Source: Azospirillum endophyticum
GTDB taxonomy: Bacteria; Pseudomonadota; Alphaproteobacteria; Azospirillales; Azospirillaceae
Assembly: GCF_016595245.1 (NCBI RefSeq)
Contig: NZ_JAENHM010000019.1
Coordinates: 281 to 32,865, forward strand
Reading direction: 5' to 3'
Length of the DNA stretch: 32,585 nucleotides
Part shown: piece after piece, positions 8,518 to 16,016 of the stretch
How positions within the stretch are numbered: the first letter of the stretch is position 1
Layout of the letters: the number at the start of each line of letters is the position of its first letter
The notes under the pieces: model-generated
The model's database searches: none
Told to the model about the DNA's origin: nothing
The model's input: only the letters and a program-made list of their open reading frames with translations
Program-made: the position numbers and the translations under genes

Positions 8518-9695
8518 GCGGCGGCTCCCGCCGCAACGAAGCGGTCGGCGGCGAAGGGGCGCAGCAGCGAGTCGATCTCACCGGTCAGCACCAGCCGGGC
8601 GATGCCGTCGGCGGTCACCGGGGTCAGCAGGATGCCGTTGCGGTGATGGCCGGTGGCGTGGATCAGGCCGGGAATGCCGCTCTCGCCCAGGATCGGCGCA
8701 TCGTCGCGGCTGCCGGGGCGGAAACCGGCCCAGGCTTCCTCGATCGGCAGTTCGGCGATCCCGGGCAGCGCCCGCCATGCTCCCTCCAGCAGGGCGAACT
8801 GCCCGCCGGCGGTCAGTCGATCGTCGAAGCCGCGCTCCTCCGTCGTGGCGCCGATCAGCAGCCGGCCGTCCAGCCGCGGGATCAGGTAGGTGCCGGGGGT
8901 CCACACCACATGGCGCAGCAGCGGCAGCCGGATGTCCATCCGCAGGCAGAGCATCTGCCCCTTCACCGGCCGCACCGGCGGTCTGGCGGCGGGCGGCAGT
9001 CCCGGCACGCCGGCCGACCACGCCCCGGCGGCCAGCACCACCCGGTCGGCCCGGTGCAGCGTTTCAGCCACCCGCACCCCCACGGCGCGTCCGCCCTCCA
9101 CCGCCAGCGCCACCGCGCCGCAGCGCTCGTGCAGGCGGGCACCGGCGGCCTCGGCGGTGCAGCGCAGGGCGGCCGCGACCTTGCGGTTGTCGACCTGATG
9201 ATCACCGGCACAGAACAGGGCGCCGGCGACACCCGGCTGCAGGAAGGGCTCGCGCCGCCGCACCTCCGCCCCGCCCAGCCATTCCACCGGCAACCCCAGG
9301 TCGCGCTGGAAACCGTGCAGGAAGCGGACCTTGGCGGCATCGTCGGCGTTCAGCGCGATGACCATGGTGCCTTCGGTGCGCAGGTCGACGGCCATGCCGC
9401 TCGCCGCTTCCAGGTCGCGGGCGAAGTCCGGCCACAGAGCCTGGGAGGCGCGGGTCAGCGGCAGCAGCCCCTCCTCGCCCGGTTCGGTCTCCACGCAGGC
9501 GGCCAGCATGCCGCCGGCGGCATGGGTGGCGCCGCGCCCGGCCTCGCCGCGCTCGAACAGGTCGACGCGGCAGCCGGCCGACGCCAGCCTCCAGGCGATG
9601 GCAAGGCCGATGCAGCCGCCGCCGATGATGGCGACGGACGGACGACTCCCGGATCCGGGACGGGAAAATGGATGCGGTTCTGGCGCATGGACCAT
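8514..9695 (-). CDS. thiO: Glycine oxidase ThiO
   Basis: ThiO is an FAD-dependent amine oxidase (393 residues) of the DAO family that oxidises glycine to iminoglycine (dehydroglycine) for thiazole synthesis. The FAD Rossmann motif is VAIIGGGCIGLAIAWRLA (about 21-38) followed by the acidic strand end VDLFER. Further marks are THAAGGMLAA, GDHQVDNRKV, the C-terminal LIGATTEE, and WAGFRPGSRDDAPILG with HATGHHRNGILL near the end. The ATG at 9695 sits 7 nt after AGGGAG, which is part of the conserved end of the TPP riboswitch. This gives a 20-residue tail before the FAD motif but is the only start with a site. It is the first gene of thiOSG. Confidence 0.95.
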   Translation of the reverse strand: MVHAPEPHPFSRPGSGSRPSVAIIGGGCIGLAIAWRLASAGCRVDLFERGEAGRGATHAAGGMLAACVETEPGEEGLLPLTRASQALWPDFARDLEAASGMAVDLRTEGTMVIALNADDAAKVRFLHGFQRDLGLPVEWLGGAEVRRREPFLQPGVAGALFCAGDHQVDNRKVAAALRCTAEAAGARLHERCGAVALAVEGGRAVGVRVAETLHRADRVVLAAGAWSAGVPGLPPAARPPVRPVKGQMLCLRMDIRLPLLRHVVWTPGTYLIPRLDGRLLIGATTEERGFDDRLTAGGQFALLEGAWRALPGIAELPIEEAWAGFRPGSRDDAPILGESGIPGLIHATGHHRNGILLTPVTADGIARLVLTGEIDSLLRPFAADRFVAAGAAA

Positions 9696-9700
9696 GCGGC

Positions 9701-9780
9701 GGCTCCCTTCGCTGGCATTACCCAGACAGGTTCGATGGGTGTGTTCTCAGCCGCGCGACCACCGCGCGGCACCCCAGGCC
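9701..9780 (-). promoter_or_regulatory. TPP riboswitch (THI element) upstream of thiO
   Basis: Read on the minus strand, the segment has the full thiamine-pyrophosphate aptamer consensus: TGGGGTGC, a GC-rich P3 hairpin (CCGCGCG/CGCGCGG), CTGAGA, an ACACCC segment, GAACCTG, TCTGGGTAATGCCAGCGA and AGGGA. A short P1 pairs GGC (9780-9778) with GCC (9703-9701). The 3' AGGGAG at 9708-9703 doubles as the thiO ribosome-binding site, 7 nt before the ATG. TPP binding would therefore be expected to block translation initiation, the mode known for many Gram-negative THI elements. No separate terminator hairpin exists between aptamer and start. Confidence 0.96.
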
Positions 9781-9790
9781 TATGGCTTGC

Positions 9791-9819
9791 CTTATGCCAA
9801 TGTTTCGCTGGCCCCACAA
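9791..9819 (-). promoter_or_regulatory. Candidate sigma-70-type promoter for thiOSG
   Basis: On the minus strand TTGTGG (9819-9814) and CATAAG (9796-9791) are separated by 17 nt. The expected transcription start falls near 9784, just before the aptamer begins at 9780. The hexamers are imperfect, so the call rests mainly on spacing and position. Confidence 0.45.
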
Positions 9820-9871
9820 GCGGAATCGACCCTGTCTCCCTCCCGCTTCCGCGGCAGCGGGTCCCGCCGCG

Positions 9872-11332
9872 TCACAGCAGGAACACCGACGCCAGCCCCA
9901 GGAACCCCAGGAACCCGACGACATCCGTCACCGTCGTCAGGAACACGGCGCTCGACACCGCAGGATCGACGCCCAGCTTTTCCAGCCCGAGCGGGATCAG
10001 CGCGCCGCTCAGCCCCGCCACCACCAGATTGATGATCATGGCGAGCCCGATGACGACGCCGATCAGCGGGCCGTACCAGACAAGCGCGATCAGTCCGACC
10101 ATCACGGCGAAGATGCCGCCGTTGATCAGCCCGACCAGCAGTTCCTTGCCCACCACGCGATAGGCGTTGGCGGAGGACAGTTCGTGCGTCGCCAGCGCGC
10201 GGACGACGACGGTCAGCGTCTGGGTGCCGGCATTGCCGCCCATCGAGGCGACGATGGGCATCAGTACCGCCAAAGCCACGATCTGCTCGATGGTGCCCTC
10301 GAACAGCGAGATGACGCCCGACGCCAGGAACGCGGTGAAGAGATTGACGGTCAGCCAGCCGACGCGGCCGCGGGCGATGTCGGCGATGCCGCTGAACACG
10401 CCGGTGTCGCCCGACCCGCTCAGCTTGCGCAGGTCGTCCTCCGCCTCCTCGTCGATGATGCGGACGACGTCGTCGACGGTGATGACCCCGATCAGCCGGC
10501 CGGCGGCGTCGATGACGGGGGCGGAGACCAGGGCATATTGACGGAACAGGTTCGCCACCTCCGCCCGCTCCATGGTGGCGGGGATGGCGTCGACCTCGCC
10601 GGTCACCAGATCGGCGATGCGCACGGCGCGGCGCTGGCGCAGCAGGCGCGACAACGGCACCGCGCCCACCACCCGGTGCATCGGGTCGACGATGAAGATG
10701 TCGTAGAAATCCTCCGGCAGCGTGTCGGTCGCGGCCCGCACGAAGTCGATGGTCTTGCCGACCGTCCAGAATTCCGGCACCGCGACCAGCTCGCGCTGCA
10801 TCATGCGGCCGGCGCTGTCCTCGTCGTAGGTCAGGTTCTCCTGCACCAGCGCGCGTTCGGCATCCGGCAGCTTCGCAAGGATTTGCGCCCGCGTCTCGGC
10901 ATCGAGATCCTCGATCAGCTCCACCGCGTCGTCGGTGTCGAGGTCGGCGACGGCGTCGGCGAGTTCCTGCGGCTCGAACCGTCCGATCAGCGATTCGCGC
11001 AGGTCCGGGTTCAGGTAGGACAGCACCTCGCCGTCCAGTTGGACGGGAAGCAGGTCGATCAGGTCGGCGCGTTCGGCCGGCTCGGCCTGTTCGATCAGGT
11101 CGGCGATGTCGGCGGCATGCAGCCCGCCCAGCCGCGCCAGCACGGCGTCGCGTTCGCGAGCGCGCAGCAGGCCGACGATCTCTTCCACGAATTCCGGCTC
11201 GACGCCGTAGGGGCGCTCGTCCTCCGCCTCATATCCCGGATGCGGGGTGCCGTGGGCGTGTTCCGGGGAGTGGCCCTGGGAACGAGCCACGCTGTCCGGC
11301 CGCAGGTCCGGCGTGCGGGGATCGGTGTGCAT
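9872..11332 (-). CDS. mgtE: Magnesium transporter MgtE
   Basis: MgtE (486 residues) is a homodimeric inner-membrane Mg2+ channel gated by cytoplasmic Mg2+ binding. Domains in order: a His/Pro-rich N-terminal tail, the MgtE N superhelical domain (about 45-165, LLPVQLDGEVLSYL), a CBS pair (about 170-295, VVGAVPLSRLL and LIGVITVDDVVRII), a connecting helix, and five membrane helices from about 325. These include MPIVASMGGNAGTQTLTVVV and the last helix with FLTTVTDVVGF, whose Asp lines the pore in characterised members. I choose the ATG at 11332 because AAGGGAGGG precedes it by 7 nt; a frame 9 codons longer lacks a site. A candidate promoter about 200 bp upstream implies a long leader. Confidence 0.95.
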   Translation of the reverse strand: MHTDPRTPDLRPDSVARSQGHSPEHAHGTPHPGYEAEDERPYGVEPEFVEEIVGLLRARERDAVLARLGGLHAADIADLIEQAEPAERADLIDLLPVQLDGEVLSYLNPDLRESLIGRFEPQELADAVADLDTDDAVELIEDLDAETRAQILAKLPDAERALVQENLTYDEDSAGRMMQRELVAVPEFWTVGKTIDFVRAATDTLPEDFYDIFIVDPMHRVVGAVPLSRLLRQRRAVRIADLVTGEVDAIPATMERAEVANLFRQYALVSAPVIDAAGRLIGVITVDDVVRIIDEEAEDDLRKLSGSGDTGVFSGIADIARGRVGWLTVNLFTAFLASGVISLFEGTIEQIVALAVLMPIVASMGGNAGTQTLTVVVRALATHELSSANAYRVVGKELLVGLINGGIFAVMVGLIALVWYGPLIGVVIGLAMIINLVVAGLSGALIPLGLEKLGVDPAVSSAVFLTTVTDVVGFLGFLGLASVFLL

Positions 11333-11675
11333 GCCGGCACCCTCCCTTCGACGATGCAACTCCCGAATGCCGGCCCCGGTCTTCGGCAGGACGGCGACGA
11401 CATGGGAACGGCGGGACGGCTGCGCGACATCGGACGGCAGCCGGCGGCGTTCGGGGCTTGCGGGTTGTGGAAGCCTGCCGACCGGTGACCCGGCGCAAGG
11501 GACGGGACCGGTGCCGGCGGAAGCGACCCCGACATAGAGGCGCTATTCCCGTTTGTCCAGCCCGGTTCGGCGCGGAACGGCGGGATCGGCCGCTTTTGCC
11601 ATCACGCCCCAGCGCTGCGCCGGGCCGCGTCGGGCCGCCGCATCGAGATCCGTTAGCGGGAAAAGCCACGGAAAA
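11333..11675. other. mgtE leader and promoter region
   Basis: These 343 bp carry no convincing gene. They hold the mgtE ribosome-binding site (11340-11348) and, further up, a candidate promoter at 11531-11559. The roughly 200-nt GC-rich leader between them has several potential stems. I looked for the M-box Mg2+ riboswitch consensus and do not see it. Confidence 0.5.
11531..11559 (-). promoter_or_regulatory. Candidate sigma-70-type promoter for mgtE
   Basis: On the minus strand TGGACA (11559-11554) and TATGTC (11536-11531) are separated by 17 nt. It would give a leader of about 190-200 nt before the mgtE ATG. The call is from consensus and spacing only. Confidence 0.4.
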
Positions 11676-11708
11676 CCAAAAAGGGCGGTGCCGCACTGCG
11701 CACCGCCC
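11676..11708 (-). terminator. Rho-independent terminator of the small membrane-protein gene
   Basis: On the minus strand a GGGCGGTGC...GCACCGCCC hairpin (stem arms at 11683-11691 and 11700-11708) is followed by TTTTTGG. It lies 50 bp after the stop of the 106-residue membrane protein and separates it from mgtE. Confidence 0.85.
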
Positions 11709-11757
11709 GTCGTCACGACCCGGCAGTCGAACCGAACGGTCCGCCTGTGTTCCACAG

Positions 11758-12078
11758 TCAGGTCGGGCTGGGAACCGCGCCGGCCGGATCGACGCCAAGC
11801 TTGGCACGGGCGAGGCCATTCAACGCCTCCGTATCGGCGAAGACGTAGCCCTTTTCGACCAGCTTGGACGTGTAGCTCTTGTTGTAGAGAAACGCGGCGA
11901 TGATGCTGGAAATGTTACCGGTGAAGAAGGCGAGCAGCGTCAGGAGAAGCCCCATTCCCCAGTCGCCGCGGAACAGGGCGGGAAAGCCACCGAAGAACAG
12001 GGTGGTCCAGCTGAATCCGACCAGCCCCTTCTTGGTGAGTCCCGTCTGTGGGTGCTTCATCATCACGACAGTCGCCAT
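11758..12078 (-). CDS. Small membrane protein with a GFSWTTLFFG motif
   Basis: This 106-residue protein has a short polar start, the motif GFSWTTLFFGGFPALFRGDW, then a hydrophobic stretch MGLLLTLLAFFTGNISSIIAAFLYN, so one or two membrane segments. The C-terminal 40 residues are soluble. Similar motifs occur in small bacterial inner-membrane proteins of unknown role, sometimes called HrgC-like; I am not sure of that link. The ATG at 12078 has GGAG 6 nt upstream; a GTG at 12090 would add four residues and cover that site. It has its own terminator downstream and an AT-rich promoter region upstream, so it is monocistronic. Confidence 0.75.
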   Translation of the reverse strand: MATVVMMKHPQTGLTKKGLVGFSWTTLFFGGFPALFRGDWGMGLLLTLLAFFTGNISSIIAAFLYNKSYTSKLVEKGYVFADTEALNGLARAKLGVDPAGAVPSPT

Positions 12079-12439
12079 AAAATTCTCCACATGTTCAGTA
12101 GGCCGGATGGCCCGGCACAGCGCCAGCCATCGTCAATCTCAAACAGATGATATTACCACTTTCGATAAGTAGCAAGATCAGACCATGTGAAACTTCAAAC
12201 CATTGCTGTCCATTGGGATCATAAACCATGTTGCTTTTTTTATTTTGTTATCCGGATTGATATCAAATATTTCAGCATCTTATAGTTGCTCATTCTAAAG
12301 CTCATATCCCAAAGCCAACCTGGCGGACATTCCAAACCTTTCTTCCCGCTCCTGCGGGTATCTTCCGATGCGCCGTTGACCATCCTTGTCATAAAACCGC
12401 AACACTGATGCCTAATTCTTGTCCATCAAAGGAGTCGCC
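12079..12439. other. AT-rich divergent intergenic region
   Basis: This 361-bp gap between two divergent genes is one of the few stretches clearly richer in A+T than the surroundings, especially 12150-12310 with runs such as GCTTTTTTTATTTTG. It should contain the promoters of both the small membrane protein and the PAP2 gene. No gene or repeat is recognised, and I cannot place promoters with confidence. Confidence 0.5.
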
Positions 12440-13153
12440 GTGGAGGCTCTGCATCGTCTCGACCAGTCACTGCTGCTGTGGTTGAACCAGTTCGCGGGAC
12501 ATAGTGCAGCTCTGGACATGGCGGTACGCGGGGTCGCCAACATCTATCTCGTCAAGCTGGGGCTGTTCAGCGCGGCGCTGTGGTGGCTGTGGTTCCGCCG
12601 GGAGGAGACGGAGGCCGGGCGCCGGCTGGTGGTGGACGCCATCGCCGCCGTGGTGCTGGCCGTCGCGGCATCCATCCTGATCCAGGCGGTGATGCCGGCC
12701 CGGCCGCGCCCCTTGCACGATGCCGGCCTTTCCTTCGTCCCGCCGATCGGCCAGGACCGGGACGCCCTGAAGAACTGGAGTTCCTTTCCCAGCGACAACG
12801 CCGCCCTGGGATTCGCACTGGCCGCCACCTTCCTCCGCGCCTCGCGCTCCTGGGGACTGCTGGCCTGCCTGTGGGCGGCGGTGGTGATCGCCCTGCCGCG
12901 GGTCTATCTGGGCCTGCATTACCCCGGCGATGTCGCCGGTGGGGCCCTGCTCGGCTTCCTCGGCGCCTATCTGGTCGCCCGGCTGCTGCCGATGGATGGC
13001 ATCCACCGGCTGGTCCTTTGGGCGGAAGCGCGCTGGCGTCCCTGGTTCTACAGCGGCGCCTTCCTGGCGATCTACGAGATGATGGTGCTGTTCGAGGATG
13101 TCCGCCGCGCCGCCGGGGGCGCCGCCAAGCTGCTGCACGCGCTGGCGGGATAG
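12440..13153 (+). CDS. PAP2-superfamily membrane phosphatase-like protein
   Basis: The 237-residue protein has about five to six membrane helices and the PAP2 signature. Motif 1 is reduced (VMPARPRP, 84-91). Motif 3 is complete (RVYLGLHYPGD, 154-164, with Arg154, His160 and Asp164). Motif 2, normally PSGH or PSDH, reads PSDN (117-120), so the usual general-acid His is replaced by Asn. Family members dephosphorylate lipid pyrophosphates such as undecaprenyl-PP, or phosphatidic acid, at the outer face of the inner membrane. The GTG at 12440 is chosen because AAAGGAG lies 5 nt upstream; the frame opens earlier at a TTG without a site. It ends before a shared terminator facing tRNA-Leu. Confidence 0.88.
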   Translation: MEALHRLDQSLLLWLNQFAGHSAALDMAVRGVANIYLVKLGLFSAALWWLWFRREETEAGRRLVVDAIAAVVLAVAASILIQAVMPARPRPLHDAGLSFVPPIGQDRDALKNWSSFPSDNAALGFALAATFLRASRSWGLLACLWAAVVIALPRVYLGLHYPGDVAGGALLGFLGAYLVARLLPMDGIHRLVLWAEARWRPWFYSGAFLAIYEMMVLFEDVRRAAGGAAKLLHALAG

Positions 13154-13180
13154 GGTCCGGCAGAGGCCCGATACGAAAAA

Positions 13181-13207
13181 GCCCGCTCGGTCTTGCGACC
13201 TGCGGGC
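13181..13207. terminator. Bidirectional terminator between the PAP2 gene and tRNA-Leu
   Basis: GCCCGC (13181-13186) pairs with GCGGGC (13202-13207), and GGTC/GACC pair inside. An A-run precedes the left arm and CTTTCGTCTTT follows the right arm, so it can stop transcription of the PAP2 gene on plus and the tRNA on minus. Confidence 0.8.
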
Positions 13208-13255
13208 CTTTCGTCTTTCCCGTATCCCCGGGATGGTCCCATCTGCATGGGAATG

Positions 13256-13340
13256 TGGTGCGGTCGAGAAGACTCGAACTTCCACGGGTTGCCCCACAGC
13301 GACCTCAACGCTGCGCGTCTACCAATTCCGCCACGACCGC
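13256..13340 (-). tRNA. tRNA-Leu (anticodon GAG)
   Basis: On the minus strand the gene begins GCGGTCGTGGCGGAATTGGT, has anticodon stem AGCG/CGCT with loop TTGAGGT (anticodon GAG), a long variable arm typical of leucine tRNA, T-loop GTTCGAGTC, and closes with CGACCGC, discriminator A and an encoded CCA. The length of 85 nt with CCA fits. It reads CUC/CUU codons. A terminator lies about 50 bp downstream. Confidence 0.97.
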
Positions 13341-13515
13341 ATCAGGCTGGTAGTCCCCGACGCTCGCTTGCGCGCCTCATCGGGTGGAGCGGGTAGATAT
13401 CAGCTTCCCGAGGGTCGATCAAGCGCTACAATCATCATCTGCGAAGAAAAATTCGGATCGGCCCTCCGGCCGCTCCACCGCCACCGCCAGAGCCCCATCG
13501 CCAGAGACCGATCGA

Positions 13516-14259
13516 ATGACATCCCCGACGAGCCTTTCCGCCAGTCAGCCCGACACGCCTACCGTCCAGCCTGCTGCCCCGCCCGCCCCCCAACCCATCG
13601 AGTGGCGCATCTCCAACGAGCCGGTGCCCTACCCCGACGCCATCGCCGCGATGGAGGCGCGCGTCGAGGCCATCCGCGCCGGCACCGCCCCGGAACTGGT
13701 CTGGCTGCTGGAGCATCCGCCGCTCTACACCGCCGGCACCAGCGCCCGCGACGAGGATCTGCTGGAGGCCGACCGCTTCCCCGTCTACCGCAGCGGCCGC
13801 GGCGGCCAGTACACCTATCACGGGCCGGGACAGCGGGTGGCCTATGTCATGCTCGACCTGAAGGCGCGCGGCGCCGACATCCGCGGCTTCGTCCGTGACC
13901 TGGAGGCGTGGATCATCCGCACGCTTGCCTCCTTCAACATCAAGGGCGAGCGGCGCGAGGGCCGCGTCGGCATCTGGGTCGACAAGCAGCCCTATGGCGG
14001 GCTGAAGGGCCAGGAGGACAAGATCGCCGCCATCGGCGTGCGGGTGCGCCGATGGGTCAGCTTCCACGGCATCGCCCTGAACGTCGAGCCGGACCTGTCC
14101 CATTTCGGCGGCATCGTTCCCTGCGGCATCGCCGAGCACGGCGTCACCTCCGTCGTGGCCCTGGGCCAGCTGGTGACGATGGAGGATGTCGATTCCGCCC
14201 TGATCGCCGCTTGGCCGGAGGTGTTCGGCGGCCCGATGCGGGACGGAGACGAGGCCTAA
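13516..14259 (+). CDS. lipB: Octanoyl-[ACP]:protein N-octanoyltransferase LipB
   Basis: LipB moves the octanoyl group from octanoyl-ACP to the lipoyl domains of 2-oxoacid dehydrogenases and the glycine-cleavage H protein, the first step of lipoate synthesis. The 247-residue protein has [14 protein letters not shown] (93-106), the Lys of the catalytic pair in [10 protein letters not shown] (K169), SFHGIALNV (182-190), and the thioester cysteine C203 in [15 protein letters not shown]. An Ala/Pro/Ser-rich tail of about 28 residues precedes the domain. The ATG at 13516 is chosen for length; its ribosome-binding site is weak, and the frame is open further upstream. Its TAA overlaps the stop of the convergent next gene by 3 nt. 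Confidence 0.95.
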   Translation: MTSPTSLSASQPDTPTVQPAAPPAPQPIEWRISNEPVPYPDAIAAMEARVEAIRAGTAPELVWLLEHPPLYTAGTSARDEDLLEADRFPVYRSGRGGQYTYHGPGQRVAYVMLDLKARGADIRGFVRDLEAWIIRTLASFNIKGERREGRVGIWVDKQPYGGLKGQEDKIAAIGVRVRRWVSFHGIALNVEPDLSHFGGIVPCGIAEHGVTSVVALGQLVTMEDVDSALIAAWPEVFGGPMRDGDEA

Positions 14260-14768
14260 TACTTCTTGAACCCGCCGGCGGCCGGAGTGGCGGCCGGGTT
14301 GCCGGCGGGGCTCACGCGCGGGTCCTGGTTGTCCATCGACTGCACGGTGCAGCCGGTCGAATCGCCGTTGCGGAACAGGTAGATCTTCTTGCGGTCCGCC
14401 TTCCGGCCGGGGTCGTTCAGGTTCAGCCCATGGCCGAAGGCGACGCCCAGCACCTCGCCCTTGTAATAGGCGCGGAACCGCATCGGCGCGATCTCGTTGA
14501 AACGCAGGGCGGCGCAATCCTTGCTCAGTTCCTTCTCGAACTTGCCGGCCTTGCGCCAATCCTCCTTGGAACGGATCGTCATCCATTGCGACGGCAGCGC
14601 ATACTGCACGATGGGCGGCGCGATGGGCAGGTTCGATCCCGGCTGCGGCGCCGCCTGATGGCCGGGCTCCGTCCGCTCCAGCGCACCGGCCAGCGCAGGC
14701 GCGGCACCCAGCAGCGTCAGCCCGCACAGCCAGCAGGCCGCCTGACGGCGCGCATCAAATCCGGACAT
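14256..14768 (-). CDS. Exported hypothetical protein (170 aa)
   Basis: The N-terminus ([28 protein letters not shown]) is a signal peptide, so the protein is periplasmic or a lipoprotein-like exported protein. The mature part contains a Pro-rich start, a central region [20 protein letters not shown] and [19 protein letters not shown], then [20 protein letters not shown], and a disordered Ala/Pro/Gly tail. Two cysteines could form a disulfide. I do not recognise a family. The start at 14768 lies inside the end of the upstream gene (14-nt overlap), implying translational coupling; a GTG at 14777 is the alternative. Its TAG overlaps the stop of lipB. Confidence 0.72.
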   Translation of the reverse strand: MSGFDARRQAACWLCGLTLLGAAPALAGALERTEPGHQAAPQPGSNLPIAPPIVQYALPSQWMTIRSKEDWRKAGKFEKELSKDCAALRFNEIAPMRFRAYYKGEVLGVAFGHGLNLNDPGRKADRKKIYLFRNGDSTGCTVQSMDNQDPRVSPAGNPAATPAAGGFKKY

Positions 14769-15627
14769 CGACCCCACGCTCCGTCATCTCGCCGACCGGC
14801 CTTTCCCCTGCCGGCATCTCCCCTGAGGAGGATTCGCCCGCCACGGTCCCCAGCCGTCCCGAAAGCGACAGAGACATTTCAATCCTCCCGCCTTCGGCCG
14901 GTGCACCCAACGGGGACAGCGTCACCGTGCCTTCCAGCCCCTGCGGCGGCCCCGTCATTGCCGCGGTCAGCCCCGCCATGACGCGGCCGAGATCGTCGAT
15001 GGCGAGGCGGTCGGTCTCGACCGTCAACCCCTTGCCGGGCCGGATGGCGGTGCGGATGGCGCCGAGCAGGAGGGCCAGTCCTTCGGGCCTCGCCTCGGCC
15101 GGCACCCGTGCCAGCATCAGCAGCGCGTCATCCAGCCGCCAATCCACATGCCCCCGGGTCCCGGCGAGGCCGATCCCCCGGATGTCGATCGTCACGTCCC
15201 GGCGGGTTTCCTCCGCCAGTAGACGCAACTCTCCGCCGGAACCATCCAGCGCCGCGATGGCGGCCCCGCGCTCCCCGGCGCCGAAGCGGGCGGCGAGCGC
15301 GGCCTCCGCTGCGGCGGCATCGCTCCCGTCCATCCCGAAAGCGGTCAGCAACCGGCCGAGATCGCGCGCCAGCGCCTGGATCGCCGGCTCCAGCCGGTCG
15401 GCAAGGTCGATACCGGCCCATTCGGACGGACGGGGCGGCGCGTCATCAAGGACCTCCGGCCCCAGGCTGAGGCGGACGGCCGGATCCCGTCCGGGAGTTG
15501 CGGGGGCCTTCGAAGCCGGGACAGCCGCGGCCCCGCGCACGGCACGGCCCTTCGCCTCCGCCGCCTTGGCGAAGACGCCGGTGAGCATGGCCTTCATGCC
15601 GCCCACATCCGGCTTCCTGGTGGTCAT
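14755..15627 (-). CDS. Hypothetical protein (290 aa)
   Basis: This is a soluble, Ala/Gly/Leu-rich protein with no signal peptide or membrane helix. The first 60 residues look disordered (RGAAAVPASKAPATPGRDPA). A central region (about 70-245) alternates helices and strands, for example DLADRLEPAIQALARDLGRL, DVTIDIRGIGLAGTRGHVDW and LEGTVTLSPLGAPAEGGRIE, and the tail is Gly/Glu-rich. I do not recognise the family. The start at 15627 lacks a strong ribosome-binding site; ATG at 15597 (MKAMLTGVFA) is possible. It is coupled by overlap to the exported protein downstream, so the two may act together. Confidence 0.65.
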   Translation of the reverse strand: MTTRKPDVGGMKAMLTGVFAKAAEAKGRAVRGAAAVPASKAPATPGRDPAVRLSLGPEVLDDAPPRPSEWAGIDLADRLEPAIQALARDLGRLLTAFGMDGSDAAAAEAALAARFGAGERGAAIAALDGSGGELRLLAEETRRDVTIDIRGIGLAGTRGHVDWRLDDALLMLARVPAEARPEGLALLLGAIRTAIRPGKGLTVETDRLAIDDLGRVMAGLTAAMTGPPQGLEGTVTLSPLGAPAEGGRIEMSLSLSGRLGTVAGESSSGEMPAGERPVGEMTERGVDVRI

Positions 15628-15713
15628 CCCGGCTGTCGTCCCAAAGCCGCCGCACGAACCGCTGCGGTCGCCAGCATGCCTCCGCCATGGTTAGCGGAAG
15701 GCTAATGCCAACC

Positions 15714-16016
15714 TCACGCCGTCGGGCGCTGCTCGAAGCCGGCCATGCCCGGGTCCTGCTCCGGTTCGGACACCACGTCGCGGACGAGGGCCGAGGGCGG
15801 ACCATGGCGGCAGGCCTCCAGCATGCGGTCGACGGCATCGGCGGGGCCGGCGAACAGCGCCTCCACCGTACCGTCGCTGCGGTTGCGCACCCAGCCGGTG
15901 AGACCGAGCCTGCCGGCCTGATCGACGGTCCAGCCGCGGTACCACACACCCTGCACCTTGCCCTGGATGCGGACGCGCACCGCCTTCCGTTGGCCGGCAC
16001 CGCGGTCGGCGCTCAT
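15714..16016 (-). CDS. acyP: Acylphosphatase
   Basis: This is a small cytoplasmic enzyme (100 residues) that hydrolyses acyl phosphates such as carbamoyl or acetyl phosphate. It carries the family motifs VRIQGKVQGVWYRGW with the phosphate-binding Arg27, and GWVRNRSDGTVEALFAG with the catalytic Asn45. The start ATG overlaps the stop of the acyl-CoA ligase by 4 nt (ATGA), so translation is coupled. The conserved core starts at about residue 12, so the length is normal. The pairing with an acyl-CoA ligase could suit removal of acyl phosphates, but that link is speculative. Confidence 0.95.
   Translation of the reverse strand: MSADRGAGQRKAVRVRIQGKVQGVWYRGWTVDQAGRLGLTGWVRNRSDGTVEALFAGPADAVDRMLEACRHGPPSALVRDVVSEPEQDPGMAGFEQRPTA

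Noticed and set aside
11333..11530. M-box or cobalamin riboswitch ahead of mgtE
   Set aside because: Some stretches recall fragments of such leaders, but the conserved cores are not present.
11458..12150. A 230-codon plus-strand frame across the mgtE upstream region
   Set aside because: It passes through a clear minus-strand terminator and is opposite the small membrane-protein gene.
12150..12310. AT-rich stretch near tRNA-Leu as a genomic-island edge
   Set aside because: It is short, lies between ordinary chromosomal genes, has no integrase or attachment repeat, and fits a divergent promoter region.
13435..14727. A 430-codon minus-strand frame across lipB
   Set aside because: It runs opposite LipB, whose catalytic Lys and Cys are intact, and into the exported-protein gene in another frame.
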